From: CAZKXX01 sp964556705
GTDB lineage: Bacteria; Acidobacteriota; Terriglobia; UBA7540
Assembly: GCA_964556705.1 (NCBI GenBank)
Contig: CAZKXX010000109.1
Location: 1-11,769 of the forward strand
DNA: 11,769 nucleotides
Direction: 5' to 3'
The first letter of the stretch is position 1, and every line of letters starts with the position of its first letter. Position numbers and translations under genes: made by a program. This document shows, piece after piece, positions 1-6,447 of this stretch. The notes beneath the pieces are model-generated. The model was not told the DNA's origin and did no database searches. It saw only the letters and a program-made list of their open reading frames with translations.

Positions 1-2719
1 CGCCGTCGATCGCTTCGAGTTCGAGCGCGCCGATGGAACTCGTTCCGTCGAGCTGCCGCACCGACTGCTCGACGCCCTGCGGGACCTTGAGCAGCGCGCG
101 GCCCGCCGGCGTCGCCGACTGCGTGGTGAAGAGGATGTCGTTGCGCGTCGCTGTCAGCCAGAACCACGCGGTCGAAGCCAGCGCCTTGCGGACGGCAAAT
201 TCCCATGGCAGGCTGCGCGCGGCGAGCGAAAAGGCCAGCAGCCCGCGGTCCGCGGTCGTCGAGCCTGCGGTCTTCATGCTTTCCACCAGCCGCGCCAGAA
301 AGGCGTTCCATCCGCCGGAATAGTTCGCGTTGAAGTAGCTCTCCAGCGTCGGGTTCCCGTCCATCCGCAGGTAGGCGGCGAGCGCGCCCCACGTGCCTTC
401 CATCCACACCGAATCGGGCGCGCCCTGGTAGCCGCCCGCGGAGTCGGCGAACGCCTTGAAGCCGTCGAACGGCGTCAGTTGCTCGTAAGCCTGGTTGAAC
501 GTTTCCGGGTCCGAACTCTTCAGGATTTGGCGCTCGGTGAGGAAGAACGTCTCGTGAATGAACTCGAGACACTCGACGGCGCGCGCGGTCTCGCCGACTT
601 CGAGCGAGAACATCGCCGCCCACGAACCCGCCGCGTCGAGCGCCAGCGCCGTATCGAGACCCGATTCACTCGCGCCCTGCGCGAAATGGCCTTTTACGCC
701 GCCCGAGGGCGGGATCCAGAGCTGATTGAGGATCGCGTCGCGAACCTGCGCCGCCTTGGAGGCCGCGGTCGTCGCCGTCGCGCGAAGGGAATTGAACTGC
801 GACTCGGTGATCAATCCCCGGTCGTAAAGGTTCTGCGCGGCCGTGGGAAGCACGCGCGCCGCCTTGTCGAACGCGAAGTAACAGTCAATGTTGTGTTCCG
901 TCGAGACGGCCGTGATCTGTCCGGGGACGTACTGGTAGCCGGGGTCCTGGTAGCGTCCCCAGCCGATCATGATGAGATTCTGCCGCAGGTCGGCGGCCGT
1001 GGACTGGAGCGAGAAGAGGAACTGGAGCATCTTCTCGAGGCCCCGCGCGGCGCGGGAAAAATCCGCCGTGCGCTCCATGTACATCGCGTAGGCATAGCAC
1101 ACCCAGGCCTGGGCGCCGGAGCGGATGTAGGCCTGGTCCACCTGGCCGTTGTAAACGTCGTAGGAAAAACTCAGCGAGCCTTCGGGCTGCGGCGCGCCCG
1201 CCGAGAAATTGTCGAAGCGAATTTCGCCGGCCGCCAGCGCGGTCACTCTGAAGGAATTGATGGAAACCAGAGTCTCCGATGGCAGGTGCTGTTTGATGAG
1301 ATCGTCGAGATTCTCGGTCATCGTTCGCCAGGCGTTCGGGACGAGCGCCAGATTGACGGTGACGGTCTTCGTCCCCGCGTCGTAACCGGAAGGCGTCGAA
1401 GAGTCGAATGCGATTTTCGTCACTTGGGCTGTGGAACTTGTGACGCCGACCGTGAACTTGTGCGCGATTTCGGTCTTGAAACGGAACTCGACGATGGAAT
1501 CCGTCGAGTCGGGCAGCCCGGCGCCCGTGAAGTTCCAGGTTGCGGACCCGCCGGCGGCGTTGAAGGCGATGACCCGCGAGCCGTTGAGCGGCGCGGTTGA
1601 ATCGAAAACGTTGGAAACCGTTCCGCCGCCGCTCTCAAGCGCCCAGCGCGAAGTGGCGCCGTCTTCCGCGTCTTCGAAAATCAGCGAGGGCAGATAGCCC
1701 GGCTCCTCGCGCAGCGCGTTCAGCCGCGCCACAATGCGTCCCGCGGCATCCCAAAGTCCCGCCACGGAAAACGCGATGAGGGCCAGCGCGGCGTCGTAGA
1801 TCCACGAGCGGTTCTGGATGTAGGCCGTGTTCGAGGCCGTCAGCTCGCCGGGCGTCGCGTAGTCGGGATCGCTCGGAGGGACTTCGGTCGAGCGCGGCAG
1901 GTCTCGAAAAACGGCCTGATTCTGGAGCGTCGAAAACAGGTCCACTTCGCCGAGCACGGGATCGTTGAAAATCACGTGCGCGGTCGGCGTGCCGGGCGCG
2001 GGCACGAGGCTCGTGCCGAACCGCGCGTGCGTCGCGTCCTGGACGATGATGGGAATGGAATCTTCCTGGAGATATTCGATGTCGGTCTTGGAATAGACCC
2101 GCGCGAAATAGTCGCGCAGCTTCGCGCCGACGCCGGTGTTCGAATGGGACACCCAGCCCGTCACCTGTGACGTGAACGCTCCGAGTTCGGGTTGCGGCGC
2201 GGTCGAGGGCATCAGGAAAGCGACCACCGTGCCGGCGTTGACGTTCGGCACGCTCCACGTGCTGTCGGCGCCGATCGCCGAGGACCCTTGAAAATAGAAG
2301 ACGTCCGTGCGGGACCACACGTCCACGCGGTAGGCCGAAGGCGCGTCGAGGAGGTTCAGAACGCGTCCGGTCACCGTGGCCGGCGTGGTCACCTGGAGCA
2401 CGTTGACGAACAGGTTTCCGGAAAGCAGCGGCGAGGGCGAGTAGTTGATGGGGAAACCGTCCGGGCCTGTCTGCGTGTCGAGCGAGGCGCCGGAGACGGG
2501 ATCGAGCACGATGTTCGGCCAGGTCTCCGTCGCGAGGCCGGAGAAACGGCCGGTGAGGTTGACCAGCCCGCCTTGGACGAGTGCGGGATCGGAAAGCGTC
2601 GGGACGGCGTTGCCCGCGAAAAGTCCGACGTTCGCGTTCTGGCGCGAGAGCATCCAGCCGAGCGCGCGGTCGAGCGCGCCGGCGAGATCTCCGGGATAGA
2701 AGTGTTTCACTTCAGCCAT
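1..2719 (-). CDS. Tail-associated (alpha/alpha)-toroid glycosidase-like protein fused to a hub-like domain (3' end outside window)
   Basis: Open from ATG 2719 to the window edge, 906 codons seen. Residues 1-40 form a helical start. Residues 100-172 look like a beta-sandwich (VTGRV, VDVW, TWSVPNV). Residues 302-345 (IYDAALALIAF) look like the first hairpin of an (alpha/alpha)6 toroid. Residues 347-508 look like an inserted jelly-roll or carbohydrate-binding domain ending RFDNFSAG. The toroid resumes at 515 with IRSGAQAWVCYAYAMY (532-547), STEHNID (606-612), SGLDTALALD (685-694), VWMEGTWGALAAY (771-783) and LASTAWFWL (847-855). These motifs resemble secreted six-hairpin glycosidase-like proteins; the substrate cannot be read. 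After residue 864, VEQSVRQLDGTSSIGALELE resembles a phage hub motif, suggesting a tail enzyme that degrades surface polysaccharide (inference). No signal peptide. The Shine-Dalgarno is weak (GAGACC). Confidence 0.75.
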   Translation of the reverse strand, partial: MAEVKHFYPGDLAGALDRALGWMLSRQNANVGLFAGNAVPTLSDPALVQGGLVNLTGRFSGLATETWPNIVLDPVSGASLDTQTGPDGFPINYSPSPLLSGNLFVNVLQVTTPATVTGRVLNLLDAPSAYRVDVWSRTDVFYFQGSSAIGADSTWSVPNVNAGTVVAFLMPSTAPQPELGAFTSQVTGWVSHSNTGVGAKLRDYFARVYSKTDIEYLQEDSIPIIVQDATHARFGTSLVPAPGTPTAHVIFNDPVLGEVDLFSTLQNQAVFRDLPRSTEVPPSDPDYATPGELTASNTAYIQNRSWIYDAALALIAFSVAGLWDAAGRIVARLNALREEPGYLPSLIFEDAEDGATSRWALESGGGTVSNVFDSTAPLNGSRVIAFNAAGGSATWNFTGAGLPDSTDSIVEFRFKTEIAHKFTVGVTSSTAQVTKIAFDSSTPSGYDAGTKTVTVNLALVPNAWRTMTENLDDLIKQHLPSETLVSINSFRVTALAAGEIRFDNFSAGAPQPEGSLSFSYDVYNGQVDQAYIRSGAQAWVCYAYAMYMERTADFSRAARGLEKMLQFLFSLQSTAADLRQNLIMIGWGRYQDPGYQYVPGQITAVSTEHNIDCYFAFDKAARVLPTAAQNLYDRGLITESQFNSLRATATTAASKAAQVRDAILNQLWIPPSGGVKGHFAQGASESGLDTALALDAAGSWAAMFSLEVGETARAVECLEFIHETFFLTERQILKSSDPETFNQAYEQLTPFDGFKAFADSAGGYQGAPDSVWMEGTWGALAAYLRMDGNPTLESYFNANYSGGWNAFLARLVESMKTAGSTTADRGLLAFSLAARSLPWEFAVRKALASTAWFWLTATRNDILFTTQSATPAGRALLKVPQGVEQSVRQLDGTSSIGALELEAIDG

Positions 2720-2729
2720 GATCGGGTCT

Positions 2730-2777
2730 CAGCGATCAGCCGTCGGCTTTCAGCGGTCAGATTGCAGTCCTCTCAGC
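2730..2777. repeat. Short word-like repeat (family B) before the glycosidase-hub gene
   Basis: On the coding strand this reads as variants of one word: GCTGAGAGGACTGC, then CGCTGAAAGCCGACGG, then CTGATCGCTGAG. It occupies the leader of the 2719 gene. The same vocabulary (CAGCTCTCAGCC, CTGATGGCTG) recurs at 10669-10715, so it is treated as one family. It lies next to a family A element at 2781-2838, which makes the junction composite. Confidence 0.6.
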
Positions 2778-2780
2778 TTT

Positions 2781-2838
2781 TGACTCTCAACTCTCGACTT
2801 TCGACCCGACGGTTCAGAGTGGAGAGTTGAGAGTTCAG
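2781..2838. repeat. Inverted repeat of GAGTTGA words (family A)
   Basis: Perfect 13-bp inverted repeat: ACTCTCAACTCTC at 2783-2795 and its reverse complement at 2822-2834, with a 26-nt loop. On the coding strand the element begins CTCTGAACTCTC, and the TGA in it is the stop codon of the 62-residue hub-like gene. The same family occurs at 3047-3106 and 5797-5828. No T-tract follows, so it is not a typical rho-independent terminator. Confidence 0.8.
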
Positions 2839-3023
2839 AGTCCGTATCCCGTCGTCCCGTACCCCGCGACGCCGTATCCGCCCCACACGATGTTTGCGTC
2901 CTCAATCCGGAACGTCGTCAGCGGCTCGAGCACTCCTTCGATCGTCACGATGTAGAGCGGCCGCTTCGAGAGCTCCTGATTCTTCGCGTCAAAGCTGAGG
3001 TTCGTGGCAATCATCGGCGGCAC
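2835..3023 (-). CDS. Short hub-like N-terminal fragment (62 aa)
   Basis: Small protein whose RPLYIVTIEG (21-30), TTFRIEDA (36-43) and Gly/Tyr-rich end GGYGVAGYGTTGYGL resemble the first strands of phage tail hub or baseplate proteins, which normally continue for hundreds of residues. Here the frame stops at TGA inside a family A repeat (CTCTGAACTCTC). The fragment may therefore be a truncated hub whose continuation now sits at the end of the next gene (see findings). The start is GTG 3023 or ATG 3014; neither has a good Shine-Dalgarno. It could also be an intact small tail protein. The hub assignment is inference from motif resemblance. Confidence 0.55.
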   Translation of the reverse strand: MPPMIATNLSFDAKNQELSKRPLYIVTIEGVLEPLTTFRIEDANIVWGGYGVAGYGTTGYGL

Positions 3024-3046
3024 CGGCCAGATTTGTTTCTTTCTTC

Positions 3047-3106
3047 TCGACTCTCAACTCTGAACTCTCAACCTTCTGTTAAGAGTTGAGCGTTCAAGGT
3101 TCAGAG
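3047..3106. repeat. Family A repeat, imperfect inverted copy
   Basis: Contains CTCTCAACTCTGAACTCTC on one side and AAGAGTTGAGCGTTCAAGG on the other, able to form an imperfect stem around CTTCTGTT. On the coding strand it begins CTCTGAACCTTGAAC, and this TGA (3103-3101) is the stop codon of the distal-tail-like gene. It fills most of the 77-nt gap before the hub-like fragment. Confidence 0.75.
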
Positions 3107-3487
3107 GATGTTTTTCCTGAACCTCAGCTCCAGCATGTACAGTCCCGGCGCCTGAAACTCGATGCGCGCCTCTGTGTCCTCGAGCGTGAAGTTCTCAAAC
3201 GCCGTCGCACCGGCGTCCGGGTAATAGGCGAACGGCGCGCCCGTGAGCGCGTGGTCGAGAAAGGCGCGCCAGTTGGCGAGATCGGCGCCGGCGCGGATGT
3301 TCTCGATCGTCACTTCCAGGAACTCGTCCACGCGCTCGAGCACCGACTCGCGGAGTCCCGCGGACGAAACGTTGTCATGCCGCACGGCCGAGCGGAGATA
3401 CGCCGGCTGGCGTCGTGGCGCGTAGCCGAAATTCAATGTCTGCTCGGTCCCGCCTTCGGGGGTGTAAACGATTTTCGGATTGGCCAT
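3101..3487 (-). CDS. Distal-tail-like small tail protein (128 aa)
   Basis: Lies directly after the tape measure, where siphoviruses and GTAs encode the distal tail protein. Visible features: MANPKIVYTPEGG start, VRHDNVSSAGLRESVLERVDEFL (35-57), ANWRAFLDHALTGAPFAYYPD (71-91), FTLEDTE (100-106) and a final APGLYMLELRFRK (113-125). This pattern of a tryptophan-containing helix, YYPD and a beta-rich end is familiar from uncharacterised phage tail proteins. The role is inferred from position. The ATG at 3487 has no Shine-Dalgarno next to it. A strong one (GGAGGT, 3574-3569) lies upstream, beyond a hairpin repeat. The same frame is open upstream through the repeat but contains no suitable start. 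Confidence 0.75.
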   Translation of the reverse strand: MANPKIVYTPEGGTEQTLNFGYAPRRQPAYLRSAVRHDNVSSAGLRESVLERVDEFLEVTIENIRAGADLANWRAFLDHALTGAPFAYYPDAGATAFENFTLEDTEARIEFQAPGLYMLELRFRKNIL

Positions 3488-3495
3488 CGATGCTG

Positions 3496-3568
3496 TGTCA
3501 TTCTGAGCGAAGCGAAGAATCTCGGCATTGCCGAACCGGGGAGACGCTTCGCTCCGCTCAGGGTGACA
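3496..3568. repeat. CATTCTGAGCGAAGCGAAG hairpin repeat (family D)
   Basis: Left arm 3496-3523 and right arm 3541-3568 are inverted copies matching at 23 of 28 positions, with a 17-nt loop. Translated, the strands give HPERSEAS and ILRFAQND, peptides well known as by-products of a short repeat widespread in bacterial genomes. It sits between the tape measure stop (3577) and the next start codon (3487), separating that start from its apparent Shine-Dalgarno. Confidence 0.85.
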
Positions 3569-3569
3569 A

Positions 3570-3576
3570 CCTCCCT
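3570..3576 (-). promoter_or_regulatory. Displaced Shine-Dalgarno of the distal-tail-like gene
   Basis: Coding strand AGGGAGGT follows the TAA stop of the tape measure gene immediately. It is one of the strongest ribosome-binding matches in the window, but the nearest in-frame ATG is at 3487, about 80 nt away. The hairpin at 3496-3568 fills the space. If it folds, the functional spacing becomes about 9 unpaired nucleotides. Confidence 0.55.
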
Positions 3577-4335
3577 TTACGCGCGCGTCGCCGGCTGGCG
3601 GACCACGGTGTACGCGACCAGGTTCACGTCGCGATCCGTCACCGCCTGCGAGATGTGACGCACCAGTTCGTCCACGCCTGCCTGGCCGCCATACACGGGA
3701 CCCTGAAAGATGATCTGCACCGTTCGTTGCGTCTCGACGGTTGCGGCCGGACCGGCGGCGCCCGCGCGCGTGAGCGAAGAAGCCGCGGCGCCACCCGCGG
3801 GTTCGGCGCGGCCGCGTTCGGACTCGCGCGTTTCCGCCGCGAGCGCGCGTCCCGCCAGCGCCGCCGCGCCGCCCACCGCGCCGAACAGCGCCGCCGATTT
3901 GAACGCCATCGCCGCGCCGCGATAGTCCTGCACGGCGAGGAGATAAAACCCCAGCGCCGCGGACTGAATCGCGCGGACGATCGATTCCTGCGCGATCGCG
4001 CCGACCGCCTGCAATGACGCGCGCCGGAACGCCTCGCCGATCGATTGCTGCCAGATGATGGCGCTCGCGGCGTTCGCGCCCAGTGCGAAATCGAACTGCG
4101 CGAAGCGCGCGAGCAGGCTGCCGGCAAGCGCCTGCGAGGCGTCCGACACCTGCGCGAAATGCGACTGGACTTCCGCGCGCCACGCCGCGGCCGCCTGCTG
4201 GTTGCGTCCCAGCAGCGCGTTCACCTGGCCGAGGTCGCGCGCCATGAGCGAGCGGAAGCGCGCCAGATTGGCTTCCGCGTTCGAGGGGTCCGCCGCGATC
4301 CGGATCAGCAGTTCTGCGGCAACATTCGATGCCAT
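3577..4335 (-). CDS. Short tail tape measure protein (252 aa)
   Basis: Sets tail length and occupies the tail lumen in siphovirus-type particles. Helical N-terminal region 1-125 rich in Ala and Gln. A hydrophobic patch (127-166: ALGFYLLAVQDYRGAAMAF, then LFGAVGGAAALAG) is typical of the end of tape measure proteins. A Pro/Gly/Ala linker (167-200) leads to a C-terminal beta/helix unit with VQIIFQGPVYGG (206-217), VDELVRHISQAV (221-232) and RDVNLVAYTV (235-244). Full-size tape measures usually exceed 600 residues; this one compares with the roughly 220-residue GTA version. Start ATG 4335 has a good Shine-Dalgarno (GAGGTGAACG). The position after the chaperone pair supports the call. Confidence 0.8.
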   Translation of the reverse strand: MASNVAAELLIRIAADPSNAEANLARFRSLMARDLGQVNALLGRNQQAAAAWRAEVQSHFAQVSDASQALAGSLLARFAQFDFALGANAASAIIWQQSIGEAFRRASLQAVGAIAQESIVRAIQSAALGFYLLAVQDYRGAAMAFKSAALFGAVGGAAALAGRALAAETRESERGRAEPAGGAAASSLTRAGAAGPAATVETQRTVQIIFQGPVYGGQAGVDELVRHISQAVTDRDVNLVAYTVVRQPATRA

Positions 4336-4354
4336 CGTTCACCTCGGCTCGCAG

Positions 4355-4421
4355 CGCCGGCCTCTGGCCAGCGGAGTTTCACTTTGACGCGCCTCACCAC
4401 GTCGGCGGTTCAAAGCCGCCG
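4355..4421. repeat. Two small GC hairpins between chaperone partner and tape measure
   Basis: Hairpin 1: 4355-4362 and 4366-4373 pair at 7 of 8 positions around TCT; on the coding strand it reads CGCTGGCC AGA GGCCGGCG. Hairpin 2: CGGCGG at 4403-4408 and CCGCCG at 4416-4421 around a 7-nt loop. Both lie in the 100-nt gap before the tape measure start, upstream of its Shine-Dalgarno. They are probably members of the same class of junction repeats, but copy number cannot be judged from this window. Confidence 0.5.
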
Positions 4422-4435
4422 CTCGGAGGGCGTGC

Positions 4436-4639
4436 TCACCACGCGACCTGGCGCGTGGCTCCTTCATCGTCTCTCTCCAGCGCCGCGCGCGCTTCGCATT
4501 CCGCGCGGAGGAGGCGTGCGGCGGCGGCGAGATCGAAATCCAGGGCGAGGACTTTGTCGTCGAGGCCGACAAGAACGCTAGGTCGCGTCCCAAACGTCTG
4601 AGCCGCCGTGGACACAAGTAGAAACTCTTCACTTTGCAC
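4436..4639 (-). CDS. Second-frame partner of the tail assembly chaperone (lambda T-like)
   Basis: A 67-codon frame from GTG 4639, overlapping the end of the chaperone gene. It contains TFGTRPSVLVGLDDKVLALD (15-34), followed by a helix rich in Ala and Arg (38-60). The RPS-hydrophobic-GL-D pattern with a following LDFDLA is common in the small gene between the chaperone and tape measure genes of siphoviruses. No good Shine-Dalgarno precedes GTG 4639; a weak GAAGAG precedes GTG 4615. It may be made mainly as a frameshift extension of the upstream protein, joined at UUUU 4643-4640. A separate GTG-initiated protein remains possible. Confidence 0.6.
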   Translation of the reverse strand: MQSEEFLLVSTAAQTFGTRPSVLVGLDDKVLALDFDLAAAARLLRAECEARAALERDDEGATRQVAW

Positions 4640-5084
4640 AAAACCGCTCGAGCGCGCGGCTCGAGGGGTCCTCCTTCGCGTCGGAATCAGCATTGCCGGG
4701 CGCGAGCGCGCGGCACGCCCACTCGAAGATGAACGCGCGGTCTTCGACGGGAATTTCCTCCAGCGCAATCTCGCCCTCGCCCGCGCCGATGGGCGGCTCG
4801 ACGACGCTGGCGCGTACCAGCTCCGCCGCGAAGCGCGCCAGCTCGAGAACGTCCTCACGCGAGATCTCCGTTTCCGCCGGCGCGCCTCGGCCGGAAAGCG
4901 CCGCGGCGAGCAGCCGCTGCGGCACGCGTCCGGCGAGAATCCATTCGATCGGCTCGGGACGCGCGGCGAGGATGGTGGCGCCGCTCGGCAACCGCAGCCG
5001 CTCGGCGCGCTCCGCGCGCGCCGCGCGGCGCGCCGCCCGCCAGTCGGACGCGGAGGCAATGCCGTTCTGTCCTGCTCTGCGCAT
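4629..5084 (-). CDS. Tail assembly chaperone (gpG-like, 151 aa)
   Basis: Lies between the tail tube and tape measure genes, the standard place of the chaperone that coats the tape measure during tail assembly. Residues 1-40 are very Arg/Ala-rich (SDWRAARRAARAERAERLRL). Next comes LPSGATILAARPEPIEWILAG (33-53), then a helical region and a C-terminal EIPVEDRAFIFEWACRAL (107-124), a pattern seen in small chaperone-like phage proteins. ATG 5084 is chosen because GGAG lies 7 nt upstream. A longer start at 5126 would begin inside the repeat at 5102-5146 and is rejected. The 3' end overlaps a second frame as in lambda G/GT. Assigned mainly from position. Confidence 0.65.
   Translation of the reverse strand: MRRAGQNGIASASDWRAARRAARAERAERLRLPSGATILAARPEPIEWILAGRVPQRLLAAALSGRGAPAETEISREDVLELARFAAELVRASVVEPPIGAGEGEIALEEIPVEDRAFIFEWACRALAPGNADSDAKEDPSSRALERFCAK
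4640..4643 (-). other. Candidate +1 (or -2) frameshift site, UUUU
   Basis: Near the end of the chaperone gene the coding strand reads CGG UUU UGU GCA AAG UGA. A tRNA-Phe on UUU can move one base forward and pair again with UUU. This enters the frame GUG CAA AGU GAA that continues to 4436. Frame arithmetic requires +1 or -2, not the -1 of lambda G/GT. No downstream pseudoknot was worked out. Confidence 0.4.
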
Positions 5085-5101
5085 CTTTTCGCTCCATTCA
5101 G

Positions 5102-5146
5102 CGATTGAGTGATTGAGTGAATACAATCTCTCAATCGCTCAATCAC
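5102..5146. repeat. ATTGAGTG inverted repeat (family E)
   Basis: GATTGAGTGATTGAGT on one side and CTCAATCGCTCAATC on the other pair at 14 of 16 positions around a loop of about 12 nt. It fills the gap between the tail tube stop (5166) and the chaperone Shine-Dalgarno. It resembles family A in style (short GAGT-containing words) but differs in sequence. Confidence 0.75.
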
Positions 5147-5165
5147 GAAATCATCCGGGCGCGCT

Positions 5166-5764
5166 TCAGGTCTGCCGATAAATCTTCCCCACCTGGTCGC
5201 CCGCCGCGCGCGACGCGTCGGCGAGCCCTTCGAACTTCACCTTATAGGTGGTCTCCTTGCCGCGCTGAAAGGGAAGCTGGATCGCCTCGGCCTGGTACGC
5301 CTGGTAGAGCTGGCTGACCACGAATTTGCCACCGCATCGCGCCGCGGCGAAATGACGGCGACGGAAGTTTTCGGAATCGTCATCACGCCGCCGAAAGAAA
5401 TCTCTTCGTAGTTCTGCGCGCCGGCGGGAAGGCCCGCGTCGGTTCCCGTGGCGAACGTTCCGTGCACGATAAAGTTTTTCAGCTTCGCAAGGTCGGACTC
5501 CTTCAGCGTCACTTCAATCGAAGCCGCCTCGCCCGTCATCACCACGTCCACGGGCGCGGCCACCTGGTCCGCAGTGATCGCGTCGAGCTTGGGCGCGACC
5601 AGCAGCGTCGCGGCGCCTTCCGTCGCGCCCGCAAAAACCGGCGTGCCGCCCGTGGGCGCGCCCGTCGAATTGATGAGCAGCCGGCTGCCGCTCGCGGGCA
5701 CGGCGACGTTCAGCCACACCTTCCCCGGCCCCTGATGAATTTTCGTTGCGTCAACGGTGGACAT
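5166..5764 (-). CDS. Major tail tube protein, with a one-base frameshift
   Basis: Builds the tail tube. The first frame gives GPGKVWLNVAVP (12-23), GATEGAATLLVAPKLDAITA (46-65), VDVVMTGEAASIEVTLKE (72-89) and NYEEISFGGV (117-126), typical of siphovirus tube proteins. After SPRRDA the frame becomes Arg/Ser/Pro-rich and ends at 5237. The frame one base back continues naturally with GGKFVVSQLYQAYQAEAIQL and KVKFEGLADAS, ending KIYRQT at TGA 5168-5166. Restoring one G (C on the plus strand) near 5331-5334 gives a 199-residue protein. This is either a sequencing or assembly error or an inactivating mutation. ATG 5764 has a strong Shine-Dalgarno (AAGGAGAAGAGATC). Confidence 0.8.
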
Positions 5765-5796
5765 GATCTCTTCTCCTTGTTTCGTCTTTCCTGTCT

Positions 5797-5828
5797 GACT
5801 CTCGACTCTCGACTCTCAACGCTCAACC
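5797..5828. repeat. Family A direct words (half element)
   Basis: Three GACTCTC words followed by AACGCTCAACC. It has no inverted partner, so it looks like one arm of the family A elements at 2781-2838 and 3047-3106. It lies between the stop of the 201-residue gene and the tail tube Shine-Dalgarno and does not separate the latter from its start. Confidence 0.6.
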
Positions 5829-5841
5829 GCGGGCCCGCGCT

Positions 5842-6447
5842 TCAGGGCTGCGGGGCCAACTTTGCAATCACCGCGCGCTTCCTTGCCGCCCCCGCGTCGT
5901 AGGTGATATCGAGATTGAACGTATCCACGACATGCGCGCGGCCCGCGCCGGTTCCCGAAGTGGTCGTCTCAATCTTGAGCGTTGAAGCATCGCAGGCGGA
6001 CTTCGAGATGGACAGCCCGGTCTGATTGCCGCTCGCGCGCGTGGTCATCGTCTCGTTGATATTCGACGCGCTGAAATCGGTTGCCGCCGTCGCCGACCAG
6101 CGCGCCGTAAAGCCGATGGTGCGACCGGCGGAGGCGGACTTCGCCGAGCGTAGCCGCAGGTTCGCCTCGGTGATCGTTCCTACGTCGGACGGACAGGTAA
6201 TGTCGAAGATCACGTCGTTCGTCGGCGTCGCGGGGTTGTTCGGGCTGTTGATTACCGTCCCGTCCGGCGCGTCAATGTCCTCGTTCACCTTCGAGAACAG
6301 CGGCGCGGTCGTCCACGAGCCGGTTGTGTTGTCGCCGTCCGGCGCGACCGTCCCCGTCGCCGCCCACAGCAGCACCGCAGAGACGCAAAGAGCGCAGAGG
6401 GCAAGAAGAAACCGTACCCTGTAACCTGTCACCTGTAACCTTCCCAT
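5842..6447 (-). CDS. Beta-rich virion or fibre-accessory protein with repeat-encoded leader (201 aa)
   Basis: I do not recognise a named family. Residues 30-201 are rich in Thr, Ser, Asn and Ala with alternating strands (TVINSPNNPATPTNDVIFDI, TIGFTARWSATAATDF, HVVDTFNLDITYDA), consistent with a jelly-roll surface or fibre-associated protein. The N-terminus MGRLQVTGYRVR followed by FLLALCALCVSAVLLWAA is signal-peptide-like, but its DNA consists of two repeat words (6375-6440). Start ATG 6447 follows the fibre stop directly (TGAATG) and has GAGGG about 6 nt upstream. No later ATG gives a plausible mature protein. Placed in a fibre cassette with the upstream gene; function unknown. Confidence 0.7.
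   Translation of the reverse strand: MGRLQVTGYRVRFLLALCALCVSAVLLWAATGTVAPDGDNTTGSWTTAPLFSKVNEDIDAPDGTVINSPNNPATPTNDVIFDITCPSDVGTITEANLRLRSAKSASAGRTIGFTARWSATAATDFSASNINETMTTRASGNQTGLSISKSACDASTLKIETTTSGTGAGRAHVVDTFNLDITYDAGAARKRAVIAKLAPQP
6375..6440. repeat. Two repeat words inside the 5' end of the 201-aa gene (family F)
   Basis: 6375-6401 reads CCGCAGAGACGCAAAGAGCG followed by CAGAGGG, a word common as an intergenic repeat in several bacterial phyla. 6417-6440 reads CCCTGTAACCTGTCACCTG followed by TAACC, a second low-complexity word family. Both are translated here, encoding residues 3-10 (RLQVTGYR) and the hydrophobic ALCALCVSAV segment. They begin about one codon after the start. Confidence 0.65.

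Noticed and set aside
479..1600. Plus-strand open frame of 373 codons
   Set aside because: Arg/Gly/Glu-rich, low-quality composition lying antisense to the glycosidase-hub gene, whose frame has clear domain motifs. It is a GC-rich shadow.
3496..3568. Small protein encoded by the HPERSEAS / ILRFAQND frame
   Set aside because: These peptides are known translations of a widespread repeat and not a conserved protein. No start codon with a ribosome site exists.
3101..4342. 413-codon minus-strand frame joining tape measure shadow and distal-tail-like gene
   Set aside because: The first two thirds are an out-of-frame reading of the tape measure gene and the middle is a translated repeat (HPERSEAS). 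Only the part from ATG 3487 is protein-like.
5085..5126. Longer start of the chaperone gene at 5126
   Set aside because: It would begin inside the ATTGAGTG repeat and encodes MYSLNHSIAEW from repeat words. ATG 5084 has its own Shine-Dalgarno.
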